From: Spongiibacteraceae bacterium
Lineage (GTDB): Bacteria; Pseudomonadota; Gammaproteobacteria; Pseudomonadales; Dasaniaceae
DNA length: 64,000 nucleotides
Assembly: GCA_028280715.1 (NCBI GenBank)
Contig: JANQLG010000050.1
Coordinates: forward strand, 149,787-213,786
Reading direction: 5' to 3'
Position numbers and translations under genes: made by a program. Below, in pieces: positions 40,639-50,256 of this stretch (positions within the stretch are counted from its first letter, which is position 1; each line of letters opens with the position of its first letter). The notes under the pieces are model-generated. The model was not told the origin of the DNA. It worked only from the letters and a program-made list of their open reading frames with translations, and made no database searches.

Positions 40639-42135
40639 ATGAGCTCACAAAACATTAGCAAACCCATCGTTTGGACCATTGCCGGCTCTGACTCTGGCGG
40701 CGGGGCTGGCATTCAGGCTGATCTGCATACCTTTCAGGATTTCGGCGTGTATGGTTGTAGCGTTGTCACAGCTCTAACTGCGCAAAACTCTACAGCAGTA
40801 GAACATATTGAAGCGACTTCGGCTGAAAGTCTGCAACAACAAATACAAACACTTTCAAAGGACTTGCCCGCTGCTGTTATTAAAATCGGCATGCTGGCCT
40901 CCAGTTACACGGCAGAAATCGTTGCAAAGTTCCTTGAAAATTTCGAAGGCCAAGTGATTTATGATCCAGTAATGAAAGCCAGCACTGGTCAAAGTCTATT
41001 AGACACGAATGCAAAAAACTATGTGATCGAACAGCTCTTACCAAAGGTTAGTGTGCTTACACCTAATACCGATGAAGCAGCTTTACTCACAGGCACTTCA
41101 ATTAATAACTATGAAGACATTGAAGCCGCAGCCAAGAAAATTCTGGCAATGGGCTGTCAGTCGGTGATGATTACCGGCGGACATTTTCATACCATCAAGG
41201 GCAAACGCCTTGATTACTGGAGCAATGGAACAGACAGCTTTTGGTTAAGCGGCGATGATATCGATACTGCACATACTCATGGCAGCGGCTGCACTTTCTC
41301 TTCTGCTATTGCAGCATCATTGGCTACAGGTCACGATATAGTTGATGCGTTAGCTCAAGCAAAAGCTTATGTTAGCCAGGGTATTCGTCATGCCCGTCAA
41401 TTGGGTGCGGGGTCCGGACCTGTTGCACACAACGGGCAGCGAACAACATTAGCCGACTTTCCAAGAGCCTTTTTATCATCAGAGGCAGCAACTGCATCGC
41501 CACTCTCGTTTCCGAGCTGTGACGGCGAGTTAGGCCTCTATCCTGTTGTCGATTCTGCCGACTGGATTGAAAAGTTATTACCACTGGGACCGAAAACCAT
41601 CCAGCTTCGCGTCAAAGACAAATCGGAAAGCTTTTTAAAACAGGAAATTGAACGCGCTGTTAGCCTCGCAACACAATACGACGCAAGATTATTTATCAAT
41701 GACTATTGGCAACTGGCCATCGAGGCTGGCGCCTATGGCGTGCATCTCGGGCAGGAGGATTTACAGGATGCCGACCTGCAGGCTATTGCCGCGGCTGACT
41801 TACGTTTGGGCATCAGCACCCACAGTGACTTTGAAATCGCCCGCGCTCACAGTATCAACCCCAGCTATATCGCCATCGGGCCGATTTATAGCACTACCAC
41901 CAAAGTAATGAAATTTACACCACAGGGGCTGGAGCAATTATCGATCTGGACGGAATTATTAAAGGATCACTATCCATTGACGGCTATTGGTGGGATTAAC
42001 CTGGAACGCGCCCCTAAAGTATTGGCAACTGGCGTGGGCAGCGTGGCAGTGGTCACGGCGATTACTGAAGCTGCGGATTATCAGCATGCCGTTGGCGAAT
42101 TAATGAACGCTCACGATCAGCAATTCACACATTAA
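40639..42135 (+). CDS. thiDE: ThiD-ThiE fusion: HMP(-P) kinase and thiamine-phosphate synthase
   Basis: This 498-residue bifunctional protein has a ThiD domain at about 1-265 ([30 protein letters not shown] and a kinase end with [18 protein letters not shown]). A linker follows, then a ThiE domain at about 293-490 ([42 protein letters not shown] and TAIGGINL). It makes HMP pyrophosphate and couples it to thiazole phosphate, so the operon covers both branches and their joining. Its stop is 4 bases from the convergent TetR gene. Confidence 0.95.
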   Translation: MSSQNISKPIVWTIAGSDSGGGAGIQADLHTFQDFGVYGCSVVTALTAQNSTAVEHIEATSAESLQQQIQTLSKDLPAAVIKIGMLASSYTAEIVAKFLENFEGQVIYDPVMKASTGQSLLDTNAKNYVIEQLLPKVSVLTPNTDEAALLTGTSINNYEDIEAAAKKILAMGCQSVMITGGHFHTIKGKRLDYWSNGTDSFWLSGDDIDTAHTHGSGCTFSSAIAASLATGHDIVDALAQAKAYVSQGIRHARQLGAGSGPVAHNGQRTTLADFPRAFLSSEAATASPLSFPSCDGELGLYPVVDSADWIEKLLPLGPKTIQLRVKDKSESFLKQEIERAVSLATQYDARLFINDYWQLAIEAGAYGVHLGQEDLQDADLQAIAAADLRLGISTHSDFEIARAHSINPSYIAIGPIYSTTTKVMKFTPQGLEQLSIWTELLKDHYPLTAIGGINLERAPKVLATGVGSVAVVTAITEAADYQHAVGELMNAHDQQFTH

Positions 42136-42139
42136 ATAT

Positions 42140-42730
42140 TCAGCTGACAACCTCAACACCTACACAGCTTAAGGTGATTTTTTTCATACTCAGCAATAGC
42201 TCTTTCAAATGCGCCAGGTCCTCGGCCTGATTTTTAACTGCCGAGGCGTAGTTTCTCAACATATCTGAGAGCTGGTGGAGTGTAAGCCCCACATCTTCCA
42301 AGCTTCCTGCATGTGGCAGTAACACCTTTTCGATGAGCTCTCTGAATTTCTCATTACTGATGGCAATCTCTGCGTCGCTGGCTGCATTCATTCCTTCTAA
42401 CAAAGACTCAGCATTGGGCGATGCATGAATGATTTCATAGGGCTGGATAGCAATAAACTCAAATAGCAGGTCCAGTTTGGCACCTAAATCACCCGGATCT
42501 GCCAATCCAATCAGCCCTTCTTCGATTTGCTGAATGGTGCGCTCAGTGTGCAAGCGGATAGTGCCGATCAGTACCTCATCCTTATTGGAAAAGCTGTTGT
42601 ACAGAGTCTGGCGTGAAATACCGGCCTCTTTAGCAATATCGTTCATGGTGGTTCGCTGCACACTGTACCGGGAAAAAATACGGAATGCCGCTTCAATGAT
42701 GTCTATTTCTCTTTGATTCATGCCGGACAT
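42140..42730 (-). CDS. TetR-family transcriptional repressor
   Basis: This 196-residue regulator has an N-terminal helix-turn-helix (AFRIFSRYSVQRTTMNDIAKEAGISRQTLYNSFSNKDEVL, about residues 16-56) with the family YxxFxxKxxL end. A helical ligand domain follows. It is divergent from an alpha/beta hydrolase with two matched palindromes in the 90-base gap, so it almost certainly controls that gene and itself. The inducer is unknown. Confidence 0.9.
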   Translation of the reverse strand: MSGMNQREIDIIEAAFRIFSRYSVQRTTMNDIAKEAGISRQTLYNSFSNKDEVLIGTIRLHTERTIQQIEEGLIGLADPGDLGAKLDLLFEFIAIQPYEIIHASPNAESLLEGMNAASDAEIAISNEKFRELIEKVLLPHAGSLEDVGLTLHQLSDMLRNYASAVKNQAEDLAHLKELLLSMKKITLSCVGVEVVS

Positions 42731-42731
42731 A

Positions 42732-42756
42732 TTGACATATCATGAACTTATGTCAA
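42732..42756. promoter_or_regulatory. TetR operator 1
   Basis: A 25-base palindrome with perfect 8-base arms, TTGACATA and TATGTCAA, around nine bases. It begins two bases upstream of the tetR start codon. Confidence 0.7.
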
Positions 42757-42760
42757 CAAT

Positions 42761-42785
42761 TGGACACTTTGACTAATTTTGTCCA
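42761..42785. promoter_or_regulatory. TetR operator 2
   Basis: A second 25-base element with arms TGGACA and TGTCCA. It shares outer arms with operator 1 (T-(T/G)-GACA ... TGTC-(A/C)-A) and starts 29 bases from it, roughly three helical turns. Confidence 0.65.
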
Positions 42786-42820
42786 CATGACGCCCATAAA
42801 GGTGAAAGGAGGATATCACC

Positions 42821-43735
42821 ATGTTTGCAAAACCACTTGGCCGCTTCTTAGCTAAAACTATGCTGGAACCCTTACCCCAACCCTTCGACAAAACGCCCAA
42901 AGACTATGGGATGGACTACCGTGACGTCGAATTTCCAACCCGTGATGGCCTTACCCTACGCGGCTGGCTGGTCAACGAGAAAGCCGATAAAGTCGTTGCC
43001 ATTACCCACTTCGGCTACCGTGCAAATCGCTTTGGCTACCAACTCAAGTATCAACCATTACTGACCAAGCCCTACAACAAAGAAATCGAATTCTGCAAAG
43101 TGGCCGAGCAATTGGTAAACGACGGCTATGCCGTATTGATGTACGACTTACGCAACCACGGCGAAAGTGACAAATCCGATCGAGGTGTCGGTACCGGTGG
43201 CCATGGCGAGCGCTTTGATGTGATCGCTGCGGTAGAGTTTCTTGCCAATGACCCAGCCATGGCCGGCAAGCCCATTGGCCTGTTGAGCTATTGCTATGGC
43301 GCTAGCACCAGCTTCTTCGCTATGGAAGAAGACAGCGAAATTTTCAAAAAATGTGGTGTTAAGGCGATGGTTGCCCTACAGCCGCTGGCTAATGGCGATT
43401 ACCTTAAATCCGTTAAACTTCCAAACTCTATCTATAATGCTGCCGAACAGTACTTTAAAGAACAAACCGGCGGTTACTCATTAATGGCGCCTTTGGAAGA
43501 AGCAGCAAAGTCCGTTTGTGTCCCCACACGCTTAGTACAGGCGCGCAAGGACCCCAACACGAATATGGATAAAGTGAAGCAAATGTACGAAAACTTTCCG
43601 GTGGAAAAGGAAATGTTCTGGCTGGAAGAACCCACTCACCGCTTTGATGGTTACAACTGGTTTGCCGCTCACCCAAAAGACATGCTGACGTGGTTTAATA
43701 AATACATGAAGACAGAAGCTTCAGCAGCTGCTTAA
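42821..43735 (+). CDS. Alpha/beta hydrolase with a cysteine nucleophile elbow
   Basis: This 304-residue hydrolase resembles the DLH/XynB-type group: FPTRDGLTLRGWLV at the start, YDLRNHGESDKSDRGVGTGGHGERFDV, and a nucleophile elbow reading LLSYCYGAST (Cys158) where Ser is usual. The Asp in ARKDPNTN and His in PTHRFDGYN are candidate partners. Dienelactone hydrolase also uses Cys. Substrate unknown. It has a GAAAGGAGG ribosome site before the ATG and is controlled by the divergent TetR. Confidence 0.8.
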   Translation: MFAKPLGRFLAKTMLEPLPQPFDKTPKDYGMDYRDVEFPTRDGLTLRGWLVNEKADKVVAITHFGYRANRFGYQLKYQPLLTKPYNKEIEFCKVAEQLVNDGYAVLMYDLRNHGESDKSDRGVGTGGHGERFDVIAAVEFLANDPAMAGKPIGLLSYCYGASTSFFAMEEDSEIFKKCGVKAMVALQPLANGDYLKSVKLPNSIYNAAEQYFKEQTGGYSLMAPLEEAAKSVCVPTRLVQARKDPNTNMDKVKQMYENFPVEKEMFWLEEPTHRFDGYNWFAAHPKDMLTWFNKYMKTEASAAA

Positions 43736-43756
43736 TTTATGTGTTTCAAATTTTTT

Positions 43757-43787
43757 ATAGGAAGACTCTCAACGTGAGCCTTCCTAT
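43757..43787. terminator. Inverted repeat between convergent genes, possible terminator
   Basis: ATAGGAAG and CTTCCTAT, with adjoining CTC/GAG, form an 11-bp stem with one mismatch around seven bases. It lies in the 48-base gap between the hydrolase and the convergent GNAT gene. The flanking T run lies on the upstream side, so the intrinsic-terminator form is imperfect. Confidence 0.4.
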
Positions 43788-44248
43788 TTACAACCAAGCT
43801 TTTCCATTAAATTGTTTGCTAAATGTTGATCCCCTATTTCAATCAACTGTTCTCTTACAACCGAAAACCCCTGCTTCTCGAAAAAAGGTTTTGCCGTTTC
43901 ACTAACATTGGAATAGAGTCGAGGAAAGCTTTCCCCCTTCTCGAGTATTCGATGCATTAAAGCAACACCTACCCCCTGTGCCTGATAACGTCCATGTACA
44001 AAAAAATGATCGATATAACCATCCTCTTGAAGATCTGCATAACCGACTACTTTGCCATTTAAACTGGCGATAAAAGGTTTAATAGCCCGCATTTTTTCGA
44101 CAAAAATATTTTGATCAAGATCATCAGGAGCCCAAGCCTGCAGTTGTTCTTCGCTATATTGCTCAGTACATCCTAGCCGAATAGCTGTATAGAAAACCTC
44201 CCATAATTCAGTTTCTTTACCACTTTTATAACAATCTACTTTAATCAT
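43784..44248 (-). CDS. GNAT-family N-acetyltransferase
   Basis: This 154-residue protein has the GNAT acetyl-CoA loop in HGRYQAQGVGVALMHRILEKG (Q-A-Q-G-V-G-V) and the late FFEKQGFSVVREQLIEIGDQ typical of YafP/ElaA-like members. It is cytoplasmic and its substrate is unknown. The structured repeat copy A begins 37 bases from its start. Confidence 0.85.
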   Translation of the reverse strand: MIKVDCYKSGKETELWEVFYTAIRLGCTEQYSEEQLQAWAPDDLDQNIFVEKMRAIKPFIASLNGKVVGYADLQEDGYIDHFFVHGRYQAQGVGVALMHRILEKGESFPRLYSNVSETAKPFFEKQGFSVVREQLIEIGDQHLANNLMEKLGCK

Positions 44249-44284
44249 TAATCAAATATCCAAAGGTATATTTCTATCCTCTTA

Positions 44285-44552
44285 ATTATCGCAGTAAATT
44301 TAAGTGCAGGCTTTCGCCCTACTGGGCAAGTTCATTTTCTTTGGACGCCCAAAGAAAACAGAACCAAAAGAAATGCGCCCACTTCCATCGCCCTTCGGGT
44401 ACCCTGCGCTTCTCAAATTTCTTTCGGCACGCGGTCCGAACTCACAAAAAATGATACCCAATCATTTTTCGCTCAAACATACGGCCGCTCTATGGGCCGA
44501 AAAAATTCTCCGATGCTCGGCGACTACAAAAGGGAAATTGAAAATCAAAAGA
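44285..44552 (+). repeat. Structured dispersed repeat, copy A
   Basis: One of three roughly 267-bp copies. In order: ATTATCGCAGTAA, a GCAGG/CCCTAC-type hairpin, TTTTCTTTG...CAAAGAAAA hairpin, CATCGCCCTTCGGG, TTTCGGC...GGGCCGAAA outer stem enclosing AAAAATGAT...ATCATTTTT inner stem, then GGCGACTACAAAAGG. It lies between the GNAT gene and the lipoprotein gene. Confidence 0.85.
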
Positions 44553-44584
44553 CAAAGTCCTAACCCCAGTGTCTTTGCTAATTA

Positions 44585-45934
44585 TCAGTTTTCAAATTGA
44601 GTATTAGCACTACCGCAACTTACATCAGCCGGATAATCCGTCGCGCCATCGGCATCATTATCAAGTGCGTCATTACATTCAGGAATAGCTGCTAGATCAG
44701 GACGCAAAACAAAAAAACGGCCATCAGTATTAGCTGTCACCATCAAGCCACTATCGAAATAAGGAAACACACTCCAGACACCGTTATATTCGGCACTATT
44801 ATTTTGTGGCCATGTATCAAAGTAGGCAATTTCTCGTAATTCGTTCTGCGCCATATCGCCGTGGCGTAATACTCTGACACCCGAAGTATAATTGGCCTGA
44901 TAGACATGTTTATCTTTTACGTAAAGATTGTGATCAATACTATTAGTTGTGTTACGAAAATCGCCGGTATAAATCGGGTTCGATAGATCGCGGACATCAA
45001 AAATCAGCGTGCGCGTATTGACACCATAATCCGTCTCATCAAATTCATCACCCAATAAAAAATAATTGTGATCTTCCGTTAACCAACCCTGATGAGTGTA
45101 ACCCCGCTGACTGTAACTGCGCCTTGCAATTAATTGTGGATTATTTTTTTCCGTCACATCAACAATCGACAATGTATCTTCATTAGCAGCAAAACATATT
45201 TCCCTGCCGAGATAACTGCCATCATCACCCCAGTAAGTCACACATTGCACATCGTGCGTATAACCATCACCGGAATAACAACCGGCGAAAGCAGGCATAT
45301 GCGGGTTATCCATATCAATCATATGTAAGCCGCCGTTACAGGTATTGGAACCGACTACATAGGCAAAATTAGTATCTTCGTTAACAGCAACATTATGCGC
45401 GCTGCCAAATTCCTGATAGTGCGCAACTGCGGCTATCGTTTCACCATCACTACGATTCACTAAATCTTTAATGTGCACCACCTGCAGACCATGCCCGGGA
45501 GCCTCACTGACAATTACCGCATGACCGTTAATTAACTTCACATCTCGCCAGTTTGACGCCACTGTAGCTGAGGGTAAAAAGGCTGCAAACTCCGGCTGCT
45601 CCGGGTCGGTAATACGAATAAACGCCGTACCGTTTACCAACCCTAAAAACACATAATCATCGCCATTTAACTCATCCTGCCAGCCCCAAATATCGGAAGC
45701 ATCTGCATTAAAATTTAGCCCCGATATCATATCGACATTGAGGCAGGGATAATCGCCCGCAGTACCATTAAAACATTCTTCACCAGTAACGCTGGTGGCG
45801 GTGACATTATTGCTGCCTGGGTTATTGGGTTGTGGGTGTTGGTGGCCGTTACCAGTATCATTTCCGCCACCACCACCTCCACCACAAGCGAGCAATTGAA
45901 ATGTGATCATGATAACTAAGGCAAATTTTTTCAT
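44585..45934 (-). CDS. Choice-of-anchor B family secreted lipoprotein
   Basis: This 449-residue protein begins with a lipoprotein signal (LVIMITFQLLACGGG, lipobox LLAC with Cys17), followed by a Gly/Asn-rich linker. The body has LVIVD-type beta-propeller repeats (WGWQDELNGDDYVFLGLVNG, SDGETIAAVAHYQEFGSAHN, DVRDLSNPIYTGDF) of the choice-of-anchor B family. The C-terminus has ECNDALDNDADGATDYPAD, a calcium-binding-like short domain. Function unknown. Confidence 0.85.
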   Translation of the reverse strand: MKKFALVIMITFQLLACGGGGGGGNDTGNGHQHPQPNNPGSNNVTATSVTGEECFNGTAGDYPCLNVDMISGLNFNADASDIWGWQDELNGDDYVFLGLVNGTAFIRITDPEQPEFAAFLPSATVASNWRDVKLINGHAVIVSEAPGHGLQVVHIKDLVNRSDGETIAAVAHYQEFGSAHNVAVNEDTNFAYVVGSNTCNGGLHMIDMDNPHMPAFAGCYSGDGYTHDVQCVTYWGDDGSYLGREICFAANEDTLSIVDVTEKNNPQLIARRSYSQRGYTHQGWLTEDHNYFLLGDEFDETDYGVNTRTLIFDVRDLSNPIYTGDFRNTTNSIDHNLYVKDKHVYQANYTSGVRVLRHGDMAQNELREIAYFDTWPQNNSAEYNGVWSVFPYFDSGLMVTANTDGRFFVLRPDLAAIPECNDALDNDADGATDYPADVSCGSANTQFEN

Positions 45935-46402
45935 AACGTGTTATGTATTTTATTAATAAGTGGAATTAATCATGTCCAATTGCCCTACCGAGTAACATCC
46001 GTACTTAAAAGTAGAGCACCAAGCCCTTCAGTATTGGAACTACTTTCAATGGATTTTTCCAGGAGTTAAAAAACACCACACTCAAACTAACTTCTGAGCC
46101 AGGAACACACCAAGCAACCAATAGAAATTTTTTATATTTTTTCTGTACAATAATTAATAATTCGATATCTTCATATCTGGACATTCATCAAATAACTCAA
46201 GCCTTCGGAAACTAAAAAATATAGCTTTATCAACAAGTTAGCCAGACATTGCCAACCACCACTTCACGTTACCTTCACAATTTGACCCGACTAATAGAGT
46301 CAAGTATATTCTTCCGAGTTGGCGTCGTTAATCTTAACGACCTAGTGGTCGACAAATAATAAACTATCATAATAGCGATCAAACAAAAGGGAAGGTAACC
46401 CC
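45935..46402. other. Intergenic divergent promoter region
   Basis: This region is 468 bases long and lies between the divergent lipoprotein and DUF2306 genes. It carries no gene I can support. Two overlapping palindromes lie near its right end (see the separate entry), 50-80 bases before the DUF2306 start. Confidence 0.4.
46324..46351. promoter_or_regulatory. Overlapping palindromes before the DUF2306 genes
   Basis: GTCGTTAA and TTAACGAC form an 8-bp perfect inverted repeat with two bases between (46324-46341). It overlaps CGACC-TAGT-GGTCG (46338-46351). It is a likely regulator-binding site for the downstream tandem genes. Confidence 0.45.
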
Positions 46403-47227
46403 ATGGGTACAGCTTCTTTAGACACTTCATCTTTACCGTCTTCAAATCAATACGGCCAATTCTTGCTTAGCAAGAAATTTGCGATCAACTTATTTCTAGG
46501 TTGGACTTTTATTGTCAGCCTGCCCTTTGTTTTGCACGCAATTGCTAACGGTTTTGGCTTTTTGTTCATGGGCATTCAAGAACACCGATCATTTCGTACA
46601 GTACCCTTTTCGTTAACAACCTATGGTATCGCATCGCACATGATGCTAATGGCGACGATGAATGTGCTGGCACCTGTCCAGTTGTACTTTGGCTTTAGCG
46701 GTAAGAACAAGCCCTTTCATCGTAAGTTAGGTAAAGTCTTTCTAGGTTGTGCGTTTATTGGTTCGGCATCAGGCTGGATTTATGTTTTATTTAACGGCTC
46801 AGGCTACAACGGCATAGATACCAATAGTTCCGCTCTTTATGGCATTGTCATTTTCTACTCAGCCTATAGAGGTCTTCGCGCTATTCTTAATCGCCAGTTT
46901 AATGAACACAAAGAATGGGCGATTCGATTGTTCGCATTGGGTATTAGCTCGTGGTTATTCCGTATTATTCATGCCAATTGGGCCTTCTTGCTGGGCGATT
47001 TTGGTGCCAACACCATGTGGAAACAAGCAATCATTTCATATGGCTTCTATCTAATTCCACTTGCAGGCATTGAAGTTTACTTCAGACTGAAAAAAGCAGG
47101 AATGCTAGGATGGGCGCCACGTTATGCCCCCCTATTGCTGGCCATAGCAGGCGGCTTGTTCTTAACAAACGGCTCTATACCTCTGTTAATGAATGTTATC
47201 AATGAAGGCTTTATTAATGATGGCTGA
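46403..47227 (+). CDS. DUF2306-like membrane protein, first of a tandem pair
   Basis: This 274-residue protein has about seven hydrophobic helices. KNKPFHRKLGKVFLGCAFIGS and FNEHKEWAIRLFALGISSWLFRI match the DUF2306 pattern (HR-x-x-G and H-K/R-x-W-x-x-R). The family is widespread and functionally uncharacterised. A GGGAAGG ribosome site precedes the ATG. The next gene is a diverged paralog. Confidence 0.75.
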   Translation: MGTASLDTSSLPSSNQYGQFLLSKKFAINLFLGWTFIVSLPFVLHAIANGFGFLFMGIQEHRSFRTVPFSLTTYGIASHMMLMATMNVLAPVQLYFGFSGKNKPFHRKLGKVFLGCAFIGSASGWIYVLFNGSGYNGIDTNSSALYGIVIFYSAYRGLRAILNRQFNEHKEWAIRLFALGISSWLFRIIHANWAFLLGDFGANTMWKQAIISYGFYLIPLAGIEVYFRLKKAGMLGWAPRYAPLLLAIAGGLFLTNGSIPLLMNVINEGFINDG

Positions 47228-47353
47228 TCGTTTTAGCCCTATTAGCAGCAACCTGGTACTTTTTATTTCATTAAGAAATGATTGCTAAGCCTTAAAAGTT
47301 TTCCAAGCATAATTAAAAATCACCAACAATAATTAATAGTAACAGGTGAATCG

Positions 47354-48169
47354 ATGAGTGTTGATGTAAGTAATGAATTAGGCACTGATGCTGCTAATAC
47401 TAAATCCACAGCAATAAACCGTTTTCTAATAGCTGTTTGGCTTTTATCGCTACCCTTCTGTTTAGATGCAATTAATACTGGTTATAGCTATCTCTTTTTA
47501 GGGCAGGGTCAACCCCCTGTCTTTTTAGGAATGGGAGCTGCTGAATGGATACCCACGGCCGGTGCAATCGGTGGTAATAACTCGGCTTTTCATCTAATGA
47601 TAGGCGGCATCCTTTGCTTAATTATGCCGCTGCAGTTGTACTTAGTACTGAATGAAAAGGGCGGCACCTGGAACGCCTCTCTCACCGATGCAGCTGTGAT
47701 CTTTTGCTGGGCCATGTTTTTGTGTGCAACAACTTTTTTCGGCGGTCATTCTCTATTAAACGATGCCGATGCAGTATTACTCCATAACCATGTACTATTT
47801 CAAAGCATAGCTACCTACGATATTTGTCTTGCCTATTTAGCCTATAGAACCGGCCAGGCCAGATTGAAAAATGACATACAGCAGTACAAGGAATTTGCGA
47901 TTCGGCTTTTCACTCTAGGCATTGGTATCTGGTTAGTCAGGGTACTTGAAGGGTGGTGGCAACTAGGCGGTGGCTTTGGGGTAAGTGCAGACGCGCAATT
48001 ACTTTTTAATAGTTGGGCATTTTTTATCTTGCCGCTTATTGGTTTACAAATTTATTTCCATAGACAAAAGACAAGAAAAGAGGATGACAGCAAGCATTCA
48101 TCCGCTGCTGCCCTATCTTGGTTCGGCATTGCATTTATTGCCATCGGCGGATTGAGTTATTACTTTTAA
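47354..48169 (+). CDS. DUF2306-like membrane protein, second of a tandem pair
   Basis: This 271-residue paralog of the preceding protein shows the same helix order and a related block, QYKEFAIRLFTLGIGIWLVRV, but the HR-x-x-G segment is largely lost. AGGTG precedes the ATG. The lipoprotein gene follows 17 bases after its stop, so the three may form one unit. Confidence 0.7.
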   Translation: MSVDVSNELGTDAANTKSTAINRFLIAVWLLSLPFCLDAINTGYSYLFLGQGQPPVFLGMGAAEWIPTAGAIGGNNSAFHLMIGGILCLIMPLQLYLVLNEKGGTWNASLTDAAVIFCWAMFLCATTFFGGHSLLNDADAVLLHNHVLFQSIATYDICLAYLAYRTGQARLKNDIQQYKEFAIRLFTLGIGIWLVRVLEGWWQLGGGFGVSADAQLLFNSWAFFILPLIGLQIYFHRQKTRKEDDSKHSSAAALSWFGIAFIAIGGLSYYF

Positions 48170-48186
48170 AAAAACAGGCGAAGACA

Positions 48187-48783
48187 ATGCAAAAAAGAAT
48201 CCTAATATTTTTTTCGGTGCTATTTTCGCTAACTGCCTGCACTCCTCAATATTATGATGTGGATTTTGTTTTGGGCGATAGAATTAGCCAAACGGCTTTA
48301 GATGAAAACGGCGAAACATTAGCGCTGCCATCGATTGAAGAAAATGGCTCTGTTATCTATTCCGAAGAATTAACAAACAAAACCTCTGAATTCGGCAGCT
48401 ATTTTCCCTACTACACAAGAAAAACGTCACTCTTGACTAACAATGTTTTTGCCATTGAATCTAAAGTTAAAACCAGCAGCGCAGGAAGATGTAATAGACT
48501 TAAGCGTCATTTTCTTCGCTATCTAGGTGATGTCTATGACCAACGACCTAATGTGGATGGACAAGTGCAGTTCATTTCTAACGATAAAAACCGTCAATTA
48601 TCGATACACTGTATAAAAGAAGACGATAAGACTTTTGTAACGCTGCAGTTACATGCACTTGATGAAATAGCAAAAATTGACGAGCACATGAAACAGACTG
48701 AACAGATTGCTGCTAGTAATAGTAATGAAGATACAGCAGAGCAGCTTAGCCAGACTGAAGTTTCAACAGCAAACCAAAATTAG
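48187..48783 (+). CDS. Hypothetical lipoprotein
   Basis: This 198-residue protein begins with a lipoprotein signal (MQKRILIFFSVLFSLTAC, Cys18 as the lipid site) preceded by a GGCGAAGA ribosome site. Beyond YDVDFVLGDRIS I recognise no family. An upstream in-frame start at 48118 overlaps the previous gene and lacks a signal, so it is rejected. It probably sits in the outer membrane, with a polar Ser/Glu/Gln-rich tail. Confidence 0.7.
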   Translation: MQKRILIFFSVLFSLTACTPQYYDVDFVLGDRISQTALDENGETLALPSIEENGSVIYSEELTNKTSEFGSYFPYYTRKTSLLTNNVFAIESKVKTSSAGRCNRLKRHFLRYLGDVYDQRPNVDGQVQFISNDKNRQLSIHCIKEDDKTFVTLQLHALDEIAKIDEHMKQTEQIAASNSNEDTAEQLSQTEVSTANQN

Positions 48784-48819
48784 TGACTTTTCAGGTAGCA
48801 TGTTTGAGGTTATCTGTTG

Positions 48820-49088
48820 ATTGTCGCAGTAAGTTTTAGCGTAGGGTTTCGCCCTGCTGGGCGAGTCACTTTTCTTTGCTTGGCCAAAGAAAAGTGACCA
48901 AAAGAAAAGCCACCCAATTCCGTCGCCCTTCGGGTTCCCTGCGCTTCTCAAATTTCTTTCGGCACGCGGTCCGAACTCACAAAAAATGATACTCAATCAT
49001 TTTTTGCTCAAACATACGGCCGCTCTAAGGGCCGAAAAAATTCTCCGATGCTCGGCGACTACAAAAGGGAAATTGAAGGTCAAAAGAA
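48820..49088 (+). repeat. Structured dispersed repeat, copy B
   Basis: This copy is near-identical to copy A over its second half. It has the longest left hairpin: GTCACTTTTCTTTG and CAAAGAAAAGTGAC, 14 bp around six bases. It lies between the lipoprotein gene and the convergent hydrolase. Confidence 0.85.
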
Positions 49089-49112
49089 AAAACAATGAAA
49101 CAAATCGAGTAT

Positions 49113-50075
49113 CTACTTTATTACTTTTTCGGTCATTGACAGGATCTGATCAAAAACCAGGTCCTGTGCTGACCATACCAAATTGTGATCGCCACCCTCT
49201 GCAACGATTAAAGAAAAATTATCTTTGTTCCTCCCGAATTCTTTTTGAATAGACTCTGACCAAATTTTTTCTAATTGCTCGTCAAACATTGGCTTTTCTT
49301 CAGAATGAGCAATGTAAACACTAGGTATAGTTATTGGCGGAGGGTACTGCTCAAACAAATCGATCGCTTTAGGAAATGCAGCAACCTCCTTTTGATAATT
49401 TTGAACAAAACTTCTTCGGCTCTGCATGCGTTGAAAAAGTTGCATATCTAACCAAGCTTGATCGGAAAAATTTTCAGGCCTTGATTGCAAAAATTTATTC
49501 AGCAAACGTAAAAAGGGCCAAGGAAGGCTAGGAGAAGGAAGGTTGTCGATATTCTGAAGAAATTCTTCCCTTTGCCACATAGCCCGCCACGCAGAGACTG
49601 TTGCAGCATCAAGGTAGATCATTCCCTTTACTCGGTCACCTGCTTCTTGCGCTGTTATTCGAATCGTAGCTCCTCCGTAAGAATGACCTACCAAGATGAG
49701 AGGAGAATCGCTATCTACTTGAGACAAAATCTCATAGGCCTCCTTGCCTTCACGTATAACATTATGATGGTCAGGATAAACTTCACTCCAGCCCATGCCA
49801 GCCCGATCATATGTACAAGTACGTACCGAACTTTCTGTCGCAAACCTGCGCTGCAGTTCAAACCAATAGGGTGAAAACACCCCGCTACCTGACTCAAACC
49901 AAATCATGGCTTTTGGTACTTGACCATCAGCCGGATCCACACAATGGACATGCACTTTTCGATTAGCCACCTCAACATAAGAACCAGGAGCTTTTGGCAG
50001 AGGCCAAAAATCAACAAAGGCAAAAATTAGTAAAACTAATAAGATACTTAAAAGAGGAAATAGCCACTTTTTCAT
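49113..50075 (-). CDS. Alpha/beta hydrolase with N-terminal membrane/signal segment
   Basis: This 320-residue protein has an N-terminal hydrophobic helix (FPLLSILLVLLIFAFVDF, a signal or anchor). The fold is clear: nucleophile elbow VGHSYGGATIR, TYDRAGMGWSE before it, and a final EGGDHNLV with the catalytic His. The substrate is unknown. It is flanked by repeat copies B and C in inverted orientation. Confidence 0.8.
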   Translation of the reverse strand: MKKWLFPLLSILLVLLIFAFVDFWPLPKAPGSYVEVANRKVHVHCVDPADGQVPKAMIWFESGSGVFSPYWFELQRRFATESSVRTCTYDRAGMGWSEVYPDHHNVIREGKEAYEILSQVDSDSPLILVGHSYGGATIRITAQEAGDRVKGMIYLDAATVSAWRAMWQREEFLQNIDNLPSPSLPWPFLRLLNKFLQSRPENFSDQAWLDMQLFQRMQSRRSFVQNYQKEVAAFPKAIDLFEQYPPPITIPSVYIAHSEEKPMFDEQLEKIWSESIQKEFGRNKDNFSLIVAEGGDHNLVWSAQDLVFDQILSMTEKVIK

Positions 50076-50256
50076 TTGTTATTCTCCAGCTGTTAATTAA
50101 TAAGCTGTGAGGCTCTATAACGGGGACTATTAAACAAGGAGACGCTATCCCTAGTCTCTGGCTTATTATTTTTATAATTTAATAGTTACGAAAATAACCG
50201 ATTTCCAAAGCTCTGACAAATGGAGATAAGCTATTTACGATTTTAAGTAATATATG

